From contig NZ_NQMR01000019.1 in assembly GCF_002276045.1 (NCBI RefSeq), forward strand, positions 27,812-91,811: DNA of 64,000 bases, read 5' to 3'. Every line of letters begins with the position of its first letter. The stretch's first letter is position 1. Made by a program: the position numbers and the translations under genes. This document shows positions 56,017 to 64,000 of the stretch, in pieces. The notes beneath the pieces were generated by a model that was given only the letters and a program-made list of their open reading frames with translations, ran no database searches and was not told the DNA's origin. The DNA comes from Pseudoalteromonas sp. NBT06-2 (GTDB taxonomy: Bacteria; Pseudomonadota; Gammaproteobacteria; Enterobacterales; Alteromonadaceae).

Positions 56017-57177
56017 CTACAATTTTTCAGTAGTTGAAACATCAGAATCAGCAATGTTTACCTGCATACCTTTCTGCGGATATTCAGGTAATGTCACAAC
56101 TAATTTATCTTGATTGTTTAAACCTTGATTGACTAAAAAGAATTCACCTTCTTCTCTTATTACTTGAACTTGTTTGGCTTCTAATTTGTCCTCTGAATCT
56201 ACAACCCAAACAGTGCGGTTATTTACAAGCTCTTGAGGTAATTTATAAATTTGTTGTAAAGTCTGCCCAGCAAACTTAACTTCAACATAACTGCCGAATT
56301 TAATTACAGGTAGGTTGGCATCTAAACCGTATGGGTCTTCAATTCTTACAACTAAATTGCTCATACGTGTTTCACTATCAACAATACCTAAATCGCGTGA
56401 GATAATGGCTTCACGCTTAAAAGCATTAAGTCCTTTTTGACTGACTGATGCATTTATGCCATTTAAATTTTTTGGTAAAAATGCGCTATCAAAGCCAGCT
56501 ATCGGGATCAATACTTCTGCCGATTCAATATTGTTAAGTACAGCAACGGGTGAACCTGTATTTACAAATTGGCCTAAGCCGATATTTTTTGAAATTATTA
56601 ATGCATCATATGGCGCTTTAACATTACATTTTGCTAGATTACGTTCAGCACGCTTTAAGCCTGCTTGAGCTGATTTAACCGCAGCTTGTGCGCTTAAAAC
56701 CTGTGGTTTTCTAAGGTATAAATCAGTAAATTTTTTATTTGGAAAACGTTTCGCTTCATCGATTGCAACATCTTGTTTTGCATTTTCTTCAATTAAAGAA
56801 GCTTGCGCATTAACGAGTTGTGCTTGTGCTTGTAATAAGTCAGCTTGGTAATTATCTTTTTCAATTGTAAATAAAATATCACCGCGATGAACTAATCCGC
56901 CTGGTATAAAGTTTTTATGCAACTGAACCACTTCGCCTTGAACTTGTGCAGCTAATTGCGTGCTTTCTAGAGGGGCTACTTCCCCATAGCTAGTAATCAC
57001 GATTTGATAATCACTTGCTGTAATATTTTCTATTTTTACTGTAGGTCGGGTATCAACCGGTTTTTTTTCTTCGGTATCTTTCGCTATAGCATTAATTGTT
57101 ACAAAACTACCAATACATGTCGCTAAAATAACAACAGGTATTAAGCCTTTTATCCATTTTTGATTCATTTTATTCAC
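56017..57177 (-). CDS. RND efflux periplasmic adaptor (membrane fusion protein)
   Basis: A 386-residue MFP/HlyD-type adaptor. Signal peptide or anchor at about 8-28 (GLIPVVILATCIGSFVTINA). The lipoyl half-motifs are SYGEVAPLESTQLAAQVQGE and KCNVKAPYDALIISKNIGLG, separated by the alpha-hairpin coiled coil (LLQAQAQLVNAQASLIEENA...). Beta-barrel and membrane-proximal domains follow to the C-terminus (WVVDSEDKLEAKQVQVIREE). It links the pump to an outer-membrane channel. First gene of the operon; a perfect palindrome 69 bases upstream may be the operator. Confidence 0.92.
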   Translation of the reverse strand: MNKMNQKWIKGLIPVVILATCIGSFVTINAIAKDTEEKKPVDTRPTVKIENITASDYQIVITSYGEVAPLESTQLAAQVQGEVVQLHKNFIPGGLVHRGDILFTIEKDNYQADLLQAQAQLVNAQASLIEENAKQDVAIDEAKRFPNKKFTDLYLRKPQVLSAQAAVKSAQAGLKRAERNLAKCNVKAPYDALIISKNIGLGQFVNTGSPVAVLNNIESAEVLIPIAGFDSAFLPKNLNGINASVSQKGLNAFKREAIISRDLGIVDSETRMSNLVVRIEDPYGLDANLPVIKFGSYVEVKFAGQTLQQIYKLPQELVNNRTVWVVDSEDKLEAKQVQVIREEGEFFLVNQGLNNQDKLVVTLPEYPQKGMQVNIADSDVSTTEKL

Positions 57178-57245
57178 CTTGAAAGCACAATTGATGTAAT
57201 AGTATCAAAACTTGTAAAAAGATGTGAATTCAATTGTAAGAAAAC

Positions 57246-57260
57246 ATAACAATTTGTTAT
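57246..57260. promoter_or_regulatory. Palindromic operator candidate upstream of the RND operon
   Basis: ATAACAA-T-TTGTTAT is a perfect 7-1-7 palindrome 69 bases before the adaptor start. Pump operons are often controlled by TetR- or MarR-type repressors binding such sites. No such regulator gene is adjacent, and the sequence is AT-rich, so chance is possible. Confidence 0.4.
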
Positions 57261-57419
57261 TTATATAATCATGCATCTAAAATGGCATCGTGGAGTGAAG
57301 TTGAATTTACTGCTTTGACCAGCTGAAAAGAAAAATGCATTTTAACTGCACAGTTAAATGCTGTCAGCTTATCTTAATATATAACTATCACACTTCAAGG
57401 TGCAGATTTTAGCACCTGA

Positions 57420-58140
57420 AAATTATCATCAATTCTACTGTCTAAAATATTACTTGTTTTTGGCAGTGTTTGATTAAAAAACGCATTAATTTTATTTCTA
57501 ATTTCTTTCGCAGTAGAAAAATATTTATTATTTTTAATATACTCATTTATAATTTTTCATAGCCGTTCTATTGGGTTTAAATTTGGGCTGTAAGGCGGTA
57601 GATAGTGAAGTTTTATATTAAGTTCATTTGCTTTATCTTTAACAACCGGTGCTCGATGTTAACCAACGACATCTAAAATCAAATGAATTCTATTATTACT
57701 GCCATTATGAGCTCGTAATTCAGTGTATTTTTCAATAAAATCTGCTTGTTTTTCTTTGTCAAATTTATGAGGAACACCTTAAGGCTACTTATAGTACCAG
57801 GTATGGCTGCAATGCACTCTATTTCAACGATTTAAATTGTCTTGCAATCGGAGAGGCTCATATATGGTATAACTAAAATTATGTTGATGTAGCCATTTAT
57901 TTAAACCTGAAATAGAACAGTGAATGTCATAGGTTCTCCAAATATATTCAATTATTGTTATAATCGTCAATATGTCTAACGATAATCGTTTAATGAAGTC
58001 GCAATGCCTGAGAAATCATCGACGCTGATCAACCTTCTGAACTAAGTGAAACGGCCTTAATGCGATCTCGAACACACGTCCATCACGACTTGCATCGTTT
58101 AGGGCTTCAAGGTATATTTTTTTATTGGTAGTCAGTTTGA
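57420..58140 (-). pseudogene. IS630-family transposase, decayed
   Basis: Minus-strand pieces align with an IS630 transposase: SISGLNKWLHQHNFSYTIYE, then GVPHKFDKEKQADFIEKYTE, and NNRIHLILDVVG, stop, HRAPVVKDKANELNIKLHYL. The DDE Glu block PPYSPNLNPIERL is followed by TGA in place of Trp, then KIINEYIKNNKYFSTAKEIR up to FFNQTLPK. Several stops and shifts make it inactive. The left flank has AGGTGC/GCACCT (57400-57419). The right flank near 58200 has GAGCACGGGTATA, that is TATACCCGTGC on the other strand, like the left end of the short repeats at 28747 and 34584. An active relative may have mobilised the window's repeats. Confidence 0.8.
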
Positions 58141-58251
58141 TATTTTTCCTGAAAGATATCAGGATCCTCATTATTGTATAAATCAAGTATCTTCATTGAG
58201 CACGGGTATATTATGGGCTTGGTATTTTTGTTGAAGAAGTGAATGGTAAAA

Positions 58252-58620
58252 AAACTATCATCATGACGGTACTGAATTTAGCTACTTTACTCAAAATATT
58301 TATATAGCTGATGGAGATATAAGTATTAGCACTTTTGCAAACTGCGCTGTAAATAATCATTGTGATTAAAAATCTCAGGATGTTACTTTTGAAGTTTTAG
58401 ATTCGTTTTTAAACACTAAACAGGGCATATATACAAATAAGTAACTATGGTGTCGCGCATCTGACACCTTATCTGGGTTTTGAACAAGCCCGATCTTAAG
58501 TTGTATGACTTATTTATAGTAAATAGTGGTGATCGTGTTTTATTTGCAAGCGGCTTTCGTTTATTTAAGCAGAGTGAATGCGTTACTTGCCCTAAGAAGA
58601 AAAAATATTTAATTTTATCA
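58252..58620 (+). pseudogene. Decayed coding remnants, unidentified
   Basis: The plus strand shows coding-like blocks: YHHDGTEFSYFTQNIYIADG then DISISTFANCAVNNHCD, stop, KSQDVTFEVLDSFLNTKQGI; in another frame NYGVAHLTPYLGFEQARS; and later NSGDRVLFASGFRLFKQSEC. Stops and shifts break them. Possibly one exported protein; family not recognised. Confidence 0.35.
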
Positions 58621-58732
58621 ATTAGTTAGATTTTATACTTTTCTTCCTCTCATTAGTTTAAGCCATTATCCTTATTTTATTCGTCTTTGGCTAAATAACT
58701 GATGATTATTAATCAGGCCACTAAATTTACAT

Positions 58733-60283
58733 TTATGCTTTAGAGTTTAAAGTTAATTCAAGATTAAGCTCTTTATTATCCGCATCAGACCAATAAGAAA
58801 TCAAATTACCATTTTGAATCTCGGCCATACTTCTAGCACAATACAATGATAGTGCTTCTAATTTATTTTCAGTATGAATGTTATTTTTATTAAACATATC
58901 TTCTATAGGGAAATTAATATTTACTGAGGATAAGCATATTCTGAATGTTGTTAAGTTATTTTTATGAGATAAAATTAATTGAATCGTTGCTCCCCTTAGA
59001 GTTGTGCTAAATGAAAATTTTATTAAATTCGAAATAATAGTTCGGGTTAGTAGTGATTCGCCTAACACAACACTTTTATTAAGATTCAAATCTATTTCAA
59101 AACATTTATCTTTTGAGGTACTTATAAATGCTGATAGCACTTCGTCTATTAATATTTTTAAATCAAAAGGGGCTGGTGAGTATTCATAACTACCATCTTC
59201 AATCTTATATAATGTTAGCATATTATCGATGGATTGACTTAATAGCGTGGCATTTTTTGATAAAATCATTTTCGAGAAGTTATATTTGTTATCATTAAAT
59301 TTATACTTATTTAATATCGTTATTGACTTAATTATTTCATCAATTGGTTTTCTGAGATCGTACTGAGTAAAACGATCAAAATCGTCGCGCAGTTGCGAAT
59401 TTTCGATCATTCGATCTACTTGGTCTCTCATTTGATTATTTTGCTTAGTAATATTTATATGTGTATTCACTCTTGCTTTTAATATAGAAGGGCTAATTGG
59501 TTTGGTTATATAATCAACAGCTCCAACTTCAAGACCTTTTACAATATCTTTAGGTTGGTCTAGTGCAGTAGTAAAGATGATCGTGATATGTTTTGTAAAA
59601 GGGTTGTTTTTAACTATTTTGCATACTTCTAAGCCTGACATTTCAGGCATCATAATATCTAGTAACATTAAATCTGGTGGGCTATCTGAATTACATATTT
59701 TCAATGCTTTTTTTGCATTATTAGCTATAATTACTTTGTAGTCATTCCTTAATATTTCAGCAATAATTTTTATATTATCTATTACGTCATCAACAATTAA
59801 CACTGTTAATTTATGCGCTTTGGAATTTGCTAATTTAGGAATTTTAGCTTTAGCTTTACTAGAGAATACTTCTTTAATTGGTCTTTTTAGGGTATGTTCT
59901 AATTTTGTTTCTAGCATTTTTATTGTATACGGTTTTACTAAATAATCAGAAACCCCGAGTTCGATTGCACTAGATACATCTTGATAATTTATATTTGTTG
60001 AAATGATTATAAAAGGGATTTTAAACGTTTTTTTATTAGTACGCGTTATTTTCAGTAACTCAAGACCAGTTAACTTTGGTAAATCAAAATCACATAAAAC
60101 CAGATCAATATTCATTTCTTCAATATGAGCAAGTGCAGCTTCACCATCTGCTGCTTTTATTACATTGTTTATACCTAAACTTATGAGAGCATCGGCAGTG
60201 ATATTTCGCATGGTTTGCTCTGCATCTATAACGAGTATGGTCTTATACGTGTTTATTAGATTTTTATTTAATAAAATACTCAT
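58733..60283 (-). CDS. Double receiver protein with degenerate histidine-kinase core
   Basis: A 516-residue soluble protein. Receiver 1 is about 14-135 (ILVIDAEQTM, VLCDFDLPKLTG, YLVKPY; only one acid remains of the usual pair). Receiver 2 is about 160-280 (VLIVDDVIDN, LMLLDIMMPEMSG, YITKPIS) and is complete. The kinase-like part has DRFTQYDLRKPIDEII where SHELRTPL is expected, so the phospho-acceptor His is Tyr. The ATPase region (about 400-510) lacks a clear N box and the GTGLGL lid. It is therefore probably not a kinase but a phospho-receiver scaffold or dimeric regulator. It stands alone. Confidence 0.85.
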   Translation of the reverse strand: MSILLNKNLINTYKTILVIDAEQTMRNITADALISLGINNVIKAADGEAALAHIEEMNIDLVLCDFDLPKLTGLELLKITRTNKKTFKIPFIIISTNINYQDVSSAIELGVSDYLVKPYTIKMLETKLEHTLKRPIKEVFSSKAKAKIPKLANSKAHKLTVLIVDDVIDNIKIIAEILRNDYKVIIANNAKKALKICNSDSPPDLMLLDIMMPEMSGLEVCKIVKNNPFTKHITIIFTTALDQPKDIVKGLEVGAVDYITKPISPSILKARVNTHINITKQNNQMRDQVDRMIENSQLRDDFDRFTQYDLRKPIDEIIKSITILNKYKFNDNKYNFSKMILSKNATLLSQSIDNMLTLYKIEDGSYEYSPAPFDLKILIDEVLSAFISTSKDKCFEIDLNLNKSVVLGESLLTRTIISNLIKFSFSTTLRGATIQLILSHKNNLTTFRICLSSVNINFPIEDMFNKNNIHTENKLEALSLYCARSMAEIQNGNLISYWSDADNKELNLELTLNSKA

Positions 60284-60446
60284 TCAAAGTAACCTTTTTA
60301 ATTTAGTTATACCCAATTAAGTTGCAGGAGTTTAGCTAAATATATTAAAGTAAAAATAAATTATGTAAGCTAGGAACTATAATAACTTGAATTTTTTGCG
60401 TTGATAAAATATGGATTATCTCTAACTGATTCGCTTTATCTTGAAC

Positions 60447-60712
60447 TATACCCAAGCCACTTCAAGATGTGAGGTTCAGGACTGCTGAGCAATTCATGAT
60501 CTAGGCGCATCTTTGCATTAATGGTTACTCCCTTAAAAAAAGATGGAACAACGAGCATGATTTGCTCAGAAGTCCCTGTAAGGTTGGTTTATAAATACTT
60601 TATGCAGCGTTATTGATTTTGAAAAGGGAATAACCATGTTCTTCAATCAATGCCTTGCCTAAAGCATTTCTAATTCCAACTGAATCCTGCATCTTGAAGT
60701 GGTTTGGGTATA
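60447..60712 (+). mobile_element. 266-bp MITE-like repeat, full copy
   Basis: Complete copy from TATACCCAAGCCACTTC to GTGGTTTGGGTATA, with few differences from those at 9079 and 28485. It lies between the divergent double-receiver gene and the TorT-like gene. A worn TATACCCAATTAAGTTGCAG at 60308-60328 may be the end of an older copy. Confidence 0.93.
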
Positions 60713-61106
60713 TATCATTTTATTTAGAACTTCAAAGCAGCTACACAATTGTACTATTTAAACATAAACAGAGCAAATACATTGATCATGTCATATACAA
60801 AAAAAAATTCAAAATGCGTGGTTTATCAGCTTAAAAATATCATTCAATTAGCAAGTAAGTAGTTTACTATTTTCTAAAGGTATTACTGAAAATTGATGAA
60901 TGGCTCTTTCTAATTTCCATCAAATTTCAAAATTATACTTGTTCATTCATGGATGCGCTTTTGACCCACTAATTAGATTTTAAACTATACTATAAAAAAT
61001 GTATTAATGAGTTTTACTATTTTTAGCATTGATTAATCTAAAATAAATAGCCATAGGACTGATATAACGATCTAGTAATCTTTAAGGTTATTCTAAGAGG
61101 TCTGAT
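60713..61106. other. Intergenic leader of the TorT-like gene, no gene seen
   Basis: About 390 AT-rich bases with stops in all frames. The last bases, AAGAGGTCTGAT, provide a ribosome binding site for the TTG start at 61107. No convincing promoter or operator could be picked by eye. Confidence 0.45.
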
Positions 61107-62237
61107 TTGTATGATTACTTGTTAACTGTATCATACTACTTTGTAATCAAAGGGGTGGATATTATTAATACAAAAGTACTGTTTTTATTGGTTTGTTTTA
61201 TGACAGTTTCATATTGCTACGCTGATTGGCAACCGTTGAAGGTATACTCTTGGCCAATTAATATAAATAGTTGGGAACCTAAGGAAATAAAAAGAGAGGT
61301 AATTAAGTACCATTCATTAAAAACAGCCAAAAAACAATGGAAAATATGTGTTTCTATTCCTCATTTGAAAGACTCATACTGGCTTGCAGTTAACTATGCT
61401 TTAATAGATCAAGCTAAGCATTTAGGCATTCGTATGAGAATTAAACAGGCTGGGGGTTATACTGAATTGGCTTCACAACGCACACAAATTAAGGAGTGTA
61501 TGGCAAGTGGCGCCGATGGCTTAATTTTAAGTAGTGTAGATACAGATAAAAATAATGATTTAGTTCAGTTATATCACTCCCAAGGAAAACTTGTTGTTGA
61601 TTTGATCAATTGGATTAGTTCTAAACACATAAGCGCTCGTGTTGCTGTTAATTATTTTGATAATGGTGTTGAAATAGCAAAGTATTTATTAAAACACGCT
61701 AAAGAACCAAGTAAAGTTTTGTGGTTGCCGGGACCAAAAGGACCCGGTTGGCCAGCTGCTGGTAATAAGGGGTTTATCCAAGAGTTAACAGGAAGTGATA
61801 TAGAAATAGTACACACAGCTTGGGGTGATACAGGATACAGAATACAAAGCAAACTTATCAGAGATGCCTTAGAAATTTTTCCTGATATTGACTACATCGT
61901 AGGGACTACGGTTAGTGCTGATGCTGCTATTGATATTATTCGACAGAAAAACCAAAGTGCGAGTATTGGAGTACTATCCTATTATTTTAGCTCTGACACC
62001 TTTAAAGCTATTCAGCGCGATCAAATTATTGCTGCTGCTACAGATAAACAAGCTATTCAAGCTCGTTTATCTGTAGATATTATTGTTAGATTACTTGAAG
62101 GTGATGATTCATTTACTCAAATTGCTCCTTTAGTTGAAATTGTTGATAAAAAAACATTAAATAATTTTATTTCATCAACATCAGTTGCACCAAGAGGGTT
62201 TAGACCTGTATTTAGTGTGAACGATTGGAGCAACTGA
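61107..62237 (+). CDS. torT: TorT-like periplasmic binding protein
   Basis: A 376-residue exported periplasmic sugar-binding-fold protein (Peripla_BP_4 type). TTG 61107 has AGAGG six bases upstream. The signal segment KVLFLLVCFMTVSYCYA lies at about 23-39; a later GTG at 61155 would give a more usual N-region but lacks a ribosome binding site. TorT-like blocks: WKICVSIPHLKDSYWLAVNY, MASGADGLILSSVD, VLWLPGPKGPGWPAAGNKGF, YIVGTTVSADAAI. In E. coli TorT binds TMAO and presents it to the sensor TorS. Here the next gene, three bases later, is a membrane hybrid kinase, so the pair is probably a ligand-sensing system. No torA-type reductase is in the window, and the ligand may differ. Confidence 0.88.
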   Translation: MYDYLLTVSYYFVIKGVDIINTKVLFLLVCFMTVSYCYADWQPLKVYSWPININSWEPKEIKREVIKYHSLKTAKKQWKICVSIPHLKDSYWLAVNYALIDQAKHLGIRMRIKQAGGYTELASQRTQIKECMASGADGLILSSVDTDKNNDLVQLYHSQGKLVVDLINWISSKHISARVAVNYFDNGVEIAKYLLKHAKEPSKVLWLPGPKGPGWPAAGNKGFIQELTGSDIEIVHTAWGDTGYRIQSKLIRDALEIFPDIDYIVGTTVSADAAIDIIRQKNQSASIGVLSYYFSSDTFKAIQRDQIIAAATDKQAIQARLSVDIIVRLLEGDDSFTQIAPLVEIVDKKTLNNFISSTSVAPRGFRPVFSVNDWSN

Positions 62238-62240
62238 TTT

Positions 62241-64000
62241 GTGAAAAAAATGAATTTTTTATCTTGGTTCCCCTCTATATTTTTATTTTTATTTTTATTT
62301 TTTTGTACTTTTTGGATTAATAAAACTTGGAAACTTGATGCACAAAATAATTGGCAAAATAAAGCCATTAAATCTTCGGAATTTTTAACTGATAACCTAT
62401 TAGGTTGGCTAGAAGGTGCATATTTATCCGTTTCTGGAATAGCTATTTTATATGAAAATAGTACTAATGTAACTAATCAGCAGTTTTTACAAGCTTTTGA
62501 CTCCTTAGAGTCTCGTTCAGTTGCTTTCTTTCTTGATGATATGGCAATTGGCAAGTTAATTGCTAAGGGTGATACAAAGTTAGAATGGGAGATCATCGCA
62601 AGTACACAGCAACAAGGTTTTCTAAAAAAAGGCACAAAATTAAATCAGAATTTATATTTAAATAATTTATTTAATACTGCTCAATCCAAACCAGGTAGAA
62701 TTATTTTAGGTCCTCCTAAATTTGATAAGCAAGGTAAGCCTTCTTCAGTAATCGTATTATATACAGAAACTATGACAGGCCCGATATTAACAATGGGTTT
62801 GCTAAACTATCAGGCCATTATTGATGGATTGTACGCAATACATACTCCAACCGGAGTTTTATTAAATATTGATGGTCGTTTTTATACCGAAAAAGAAGAT
62901 AAAAACTTCATTTCAATTTATAAGACTAATCATAATTCCGAATATCATACAGTAAATAGAGCGATAAGCTCTGAAGCGGAAATTGTATTTACTTGGTATT
63001 TTACCTCAGACTTTGATGGAGGGATTGATTTTCGTTCAAGTCAAACTGCATTATGGTTAGGCATAATAATTACATTGTTATTTACAATTATCATTATTGT
63101 ATTACAAGTACAAAATATTCAAGTTGCGAAACGCGTTACCATAGCAACAAAAGAATTAGAACAAGCAAAAAATCAAGCTGAAAGTGCGGCTAAAGAAAAA
63201 TCTAACTTCTTAGCAAATATGAGTCATGAAATTAGAACGCCAATGAATGCGATTATTGGAATGTCTTATTTAACTTTGAATACAGAACTTACAGATAAAC
63301 AAAAAAATTATATTAATAAAGTACATATTTCAGCAACTTCATTATTAGCAATACTCAATGACATTCTTGATTTCTCAAAAATAGGGGCAAACAAGTTAAA
63401 ATTGGAATATATCGATTTTCAAATTAAGGATGTTTTTAATAATTTATCTACTATTAATAGCTTAAGCGCAGCTGATAAAAATCTTAAATTAATTTTTGAT
63501 TGTTCGTCAGATATACCTGAAACTCTTATTGGTGATCCTTTAAGACTTAATCAGGTTTTAATTAATTTAATTAGTAATGCGATTAAATTTACACCCCACG
63601 GTAAAGTCATAGTCAAAGCTGAAGTTATTAAATGGAAAAAAAAATCACTCACTTTACGCTTCTCTGTTGAAGATACTGGTATCGGTATGTCGACTGCGAG
63701 CCAAAAAATACTGTTTGAGCCATTTAGCCAATCAGACTCTTCAATAACAAGGAAGTTTGGGGGCACTGGGTTAGGTTTAGCAATTTGTAAAAAATTAACC
63801 AAATTAATGGATGGAAATATTACTGTTGAAAGTACCGAAGGTGAAGGTAGTACTTTCACTTTTACAGCCAATTTTGGTATAAAAAAACAGCGTTCAAGTG
63901 AAGCACAGGTAAAACCAAAATTAATCAAAGATATGACCGTACTGATTGTAGATGATAACGCATATGCGCGAGAAATTTTACATGATATGTTGATAAATGA
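62241..64000 (+). CDS. Hybrid sensor histidine kinase, partner of the TorT-like protein (3' end outside window)
   Basis: The first 586 or so codons of a membrane kinase; it has no stop before the window edge. Start GTG 62241 or ATG 62250. Membrane helices at about 8-26 ([17 protein letters not shown], encoded by a nearly pure T/A tract) and 271-292 ([20 protein letters not shown]) enclose a periplasmic sensor of about 245 residues. A coiled linker is followed by HisKA ([15 protein letters not shown], about 327-341), HATPase ([28 protein letters not shown]) and the start of a receiver ([12 protein letters not shown], about 567). The usual SKIEAGK after the HisKA helices reads SKIGANK. More receivers and an HPt, as in TorS, may lie beyond the edge. 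Confidence 0.9.
   Translation, partial: MKKMNFLSWFPSIFLFLFLFFCTFWINKTWKLDAQNNWQNKAIKSSEFLTDNLLGWLEGAYLSVSGIAILYENSTNVTNQQFLQAFDSLESRSVAFFLDDMAIGKLIAKGDTKLEWEIIASTQQQGFLKKGTKLNQNLYLNNLFNTAQSKPGRIILGPPKFDKQGKPSSVIVLYTETMTGPILTMGLLNYQAIIDGLYAIHTPTGVLLNIDGRFYTEKEDKNFISIYKTNHNSEYHTVNRAISSEAEIVFTWYFTSDFDGGIDFRSSQTALWLGIIITLLFTIIIIVLQVQNIQVAKRVTIATKELEQAKNQAESAAKEKSNFLANMSHEIRTPMNAIIGMSYLTLNTELTDKQKNYINKVHISATSLLAILNDILDFSKIGANKLKLEYIDFQIKDVFNNLSTINSLSAADKNLKLIFDCSSDIPETLIGDPLRLNQVLINLISNAIKFTPHGKVIVKAEVIKWKKKSLTLRFSVEDTGIGMSTASQKILFEPFSQSDSSITRKFGGTGLGLAICKKLTKLMDGNITVESTEGEGSTFTFTANFGIKKQRSSEAQVKPKLIKDMTVLIVDDNAYAREILHDMLIN

Noticed and set aside
1..64000. tRNA, rRNA, phage integrase with att sites, restriction or toxin-antitoxin modules
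   Set aside because: Looked for by motif reading over the window; none could be supported.

Overview
The window looks like a chromosome segment of a marine gammaproteobacterium of the Alteromonadales (Colwellia/Pseudoalteromonas/Thalassotalea-like). This is inferred from the low G+C content, the TorT/TorS-type sensor pair, secreted proteases with PPC domains, a LasA-like M23 peptidase, a separate RIO-type kinase and abundant hybrid kinases. No rRNA, tRNA or CRISPR array was seen. The left and right edges cut through genes: a TonB-dependent receptor remnant on the left and a hybrid kinase on the right.

Layout. 1-5.1 kb is a decaying iron-uptake locus: a truncated TonB-dependent receptor, an OmpR-type regulator, a frameshifted histidine kinase and an intact siderophore-interacting protein. 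5.2-12.2 kb holds a DUF4234-like membrane protein, two secreted peptidases (M23 with four PPC domains, S8 with one), a 47-codon gene with a consensus ribosome binding site, and a katG pseudogene. 12.3-21.9 kb is mostly housekeeping: oxyR, a second peptide deformylase, two GNATs, a PhzF protein, a RIO kinase, two tandem small heat-shock genes, a NagZ-like GH3 enzyme and anmK. 21.9-34.3 kb has an unknown protein, a lipoprotein joining an arylsulfotransferase-like and a YHYH domain, a divergent lipoxygenase-like protein, a GAF/EAL protein broken in its GAF part, and an FAD/Fe-S D-lactate-type dehydrogenase. 34.7-41.1 kb is sbcDC with two small passengers. 41.1-52.5 kb is signalling: PAS-PAS protein, CheY-CheC-hybrid kinase operon, a graveyard of transposase and pilin fragments, then divergent REC-HD-GYP and a 1324-residue hybrid kinase. 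52.5-64 kb has an RND efflux operon, an IS630 remnant, a REC-REC protein with a dead kinase core, and a TorT-like/hybrid kinase pair.

Two themes stand out. First, a 266-bp mobile repeat is present in four full, nearly identical copies plus truncated ones. It has TATACCC/GGGTATA ends and internal interleaved inverted repeats. Its copies lie at several gene truncation points. Shorter relics with related ends and a decayed IS630 transposase occur in the same window, so IS630-type mobilisation is a reasonable inference. Second, the two tandem Hsp20 genes follow a sigma-32-like promoter, and each has a leader that can fold into a ROSE-like RNA thermometer covering its ribosome binding site.

Limits: everything is read by eye from sequence. 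Domain boundaries are approximate, and frameshifts in homopolymers could be sequencing errors.
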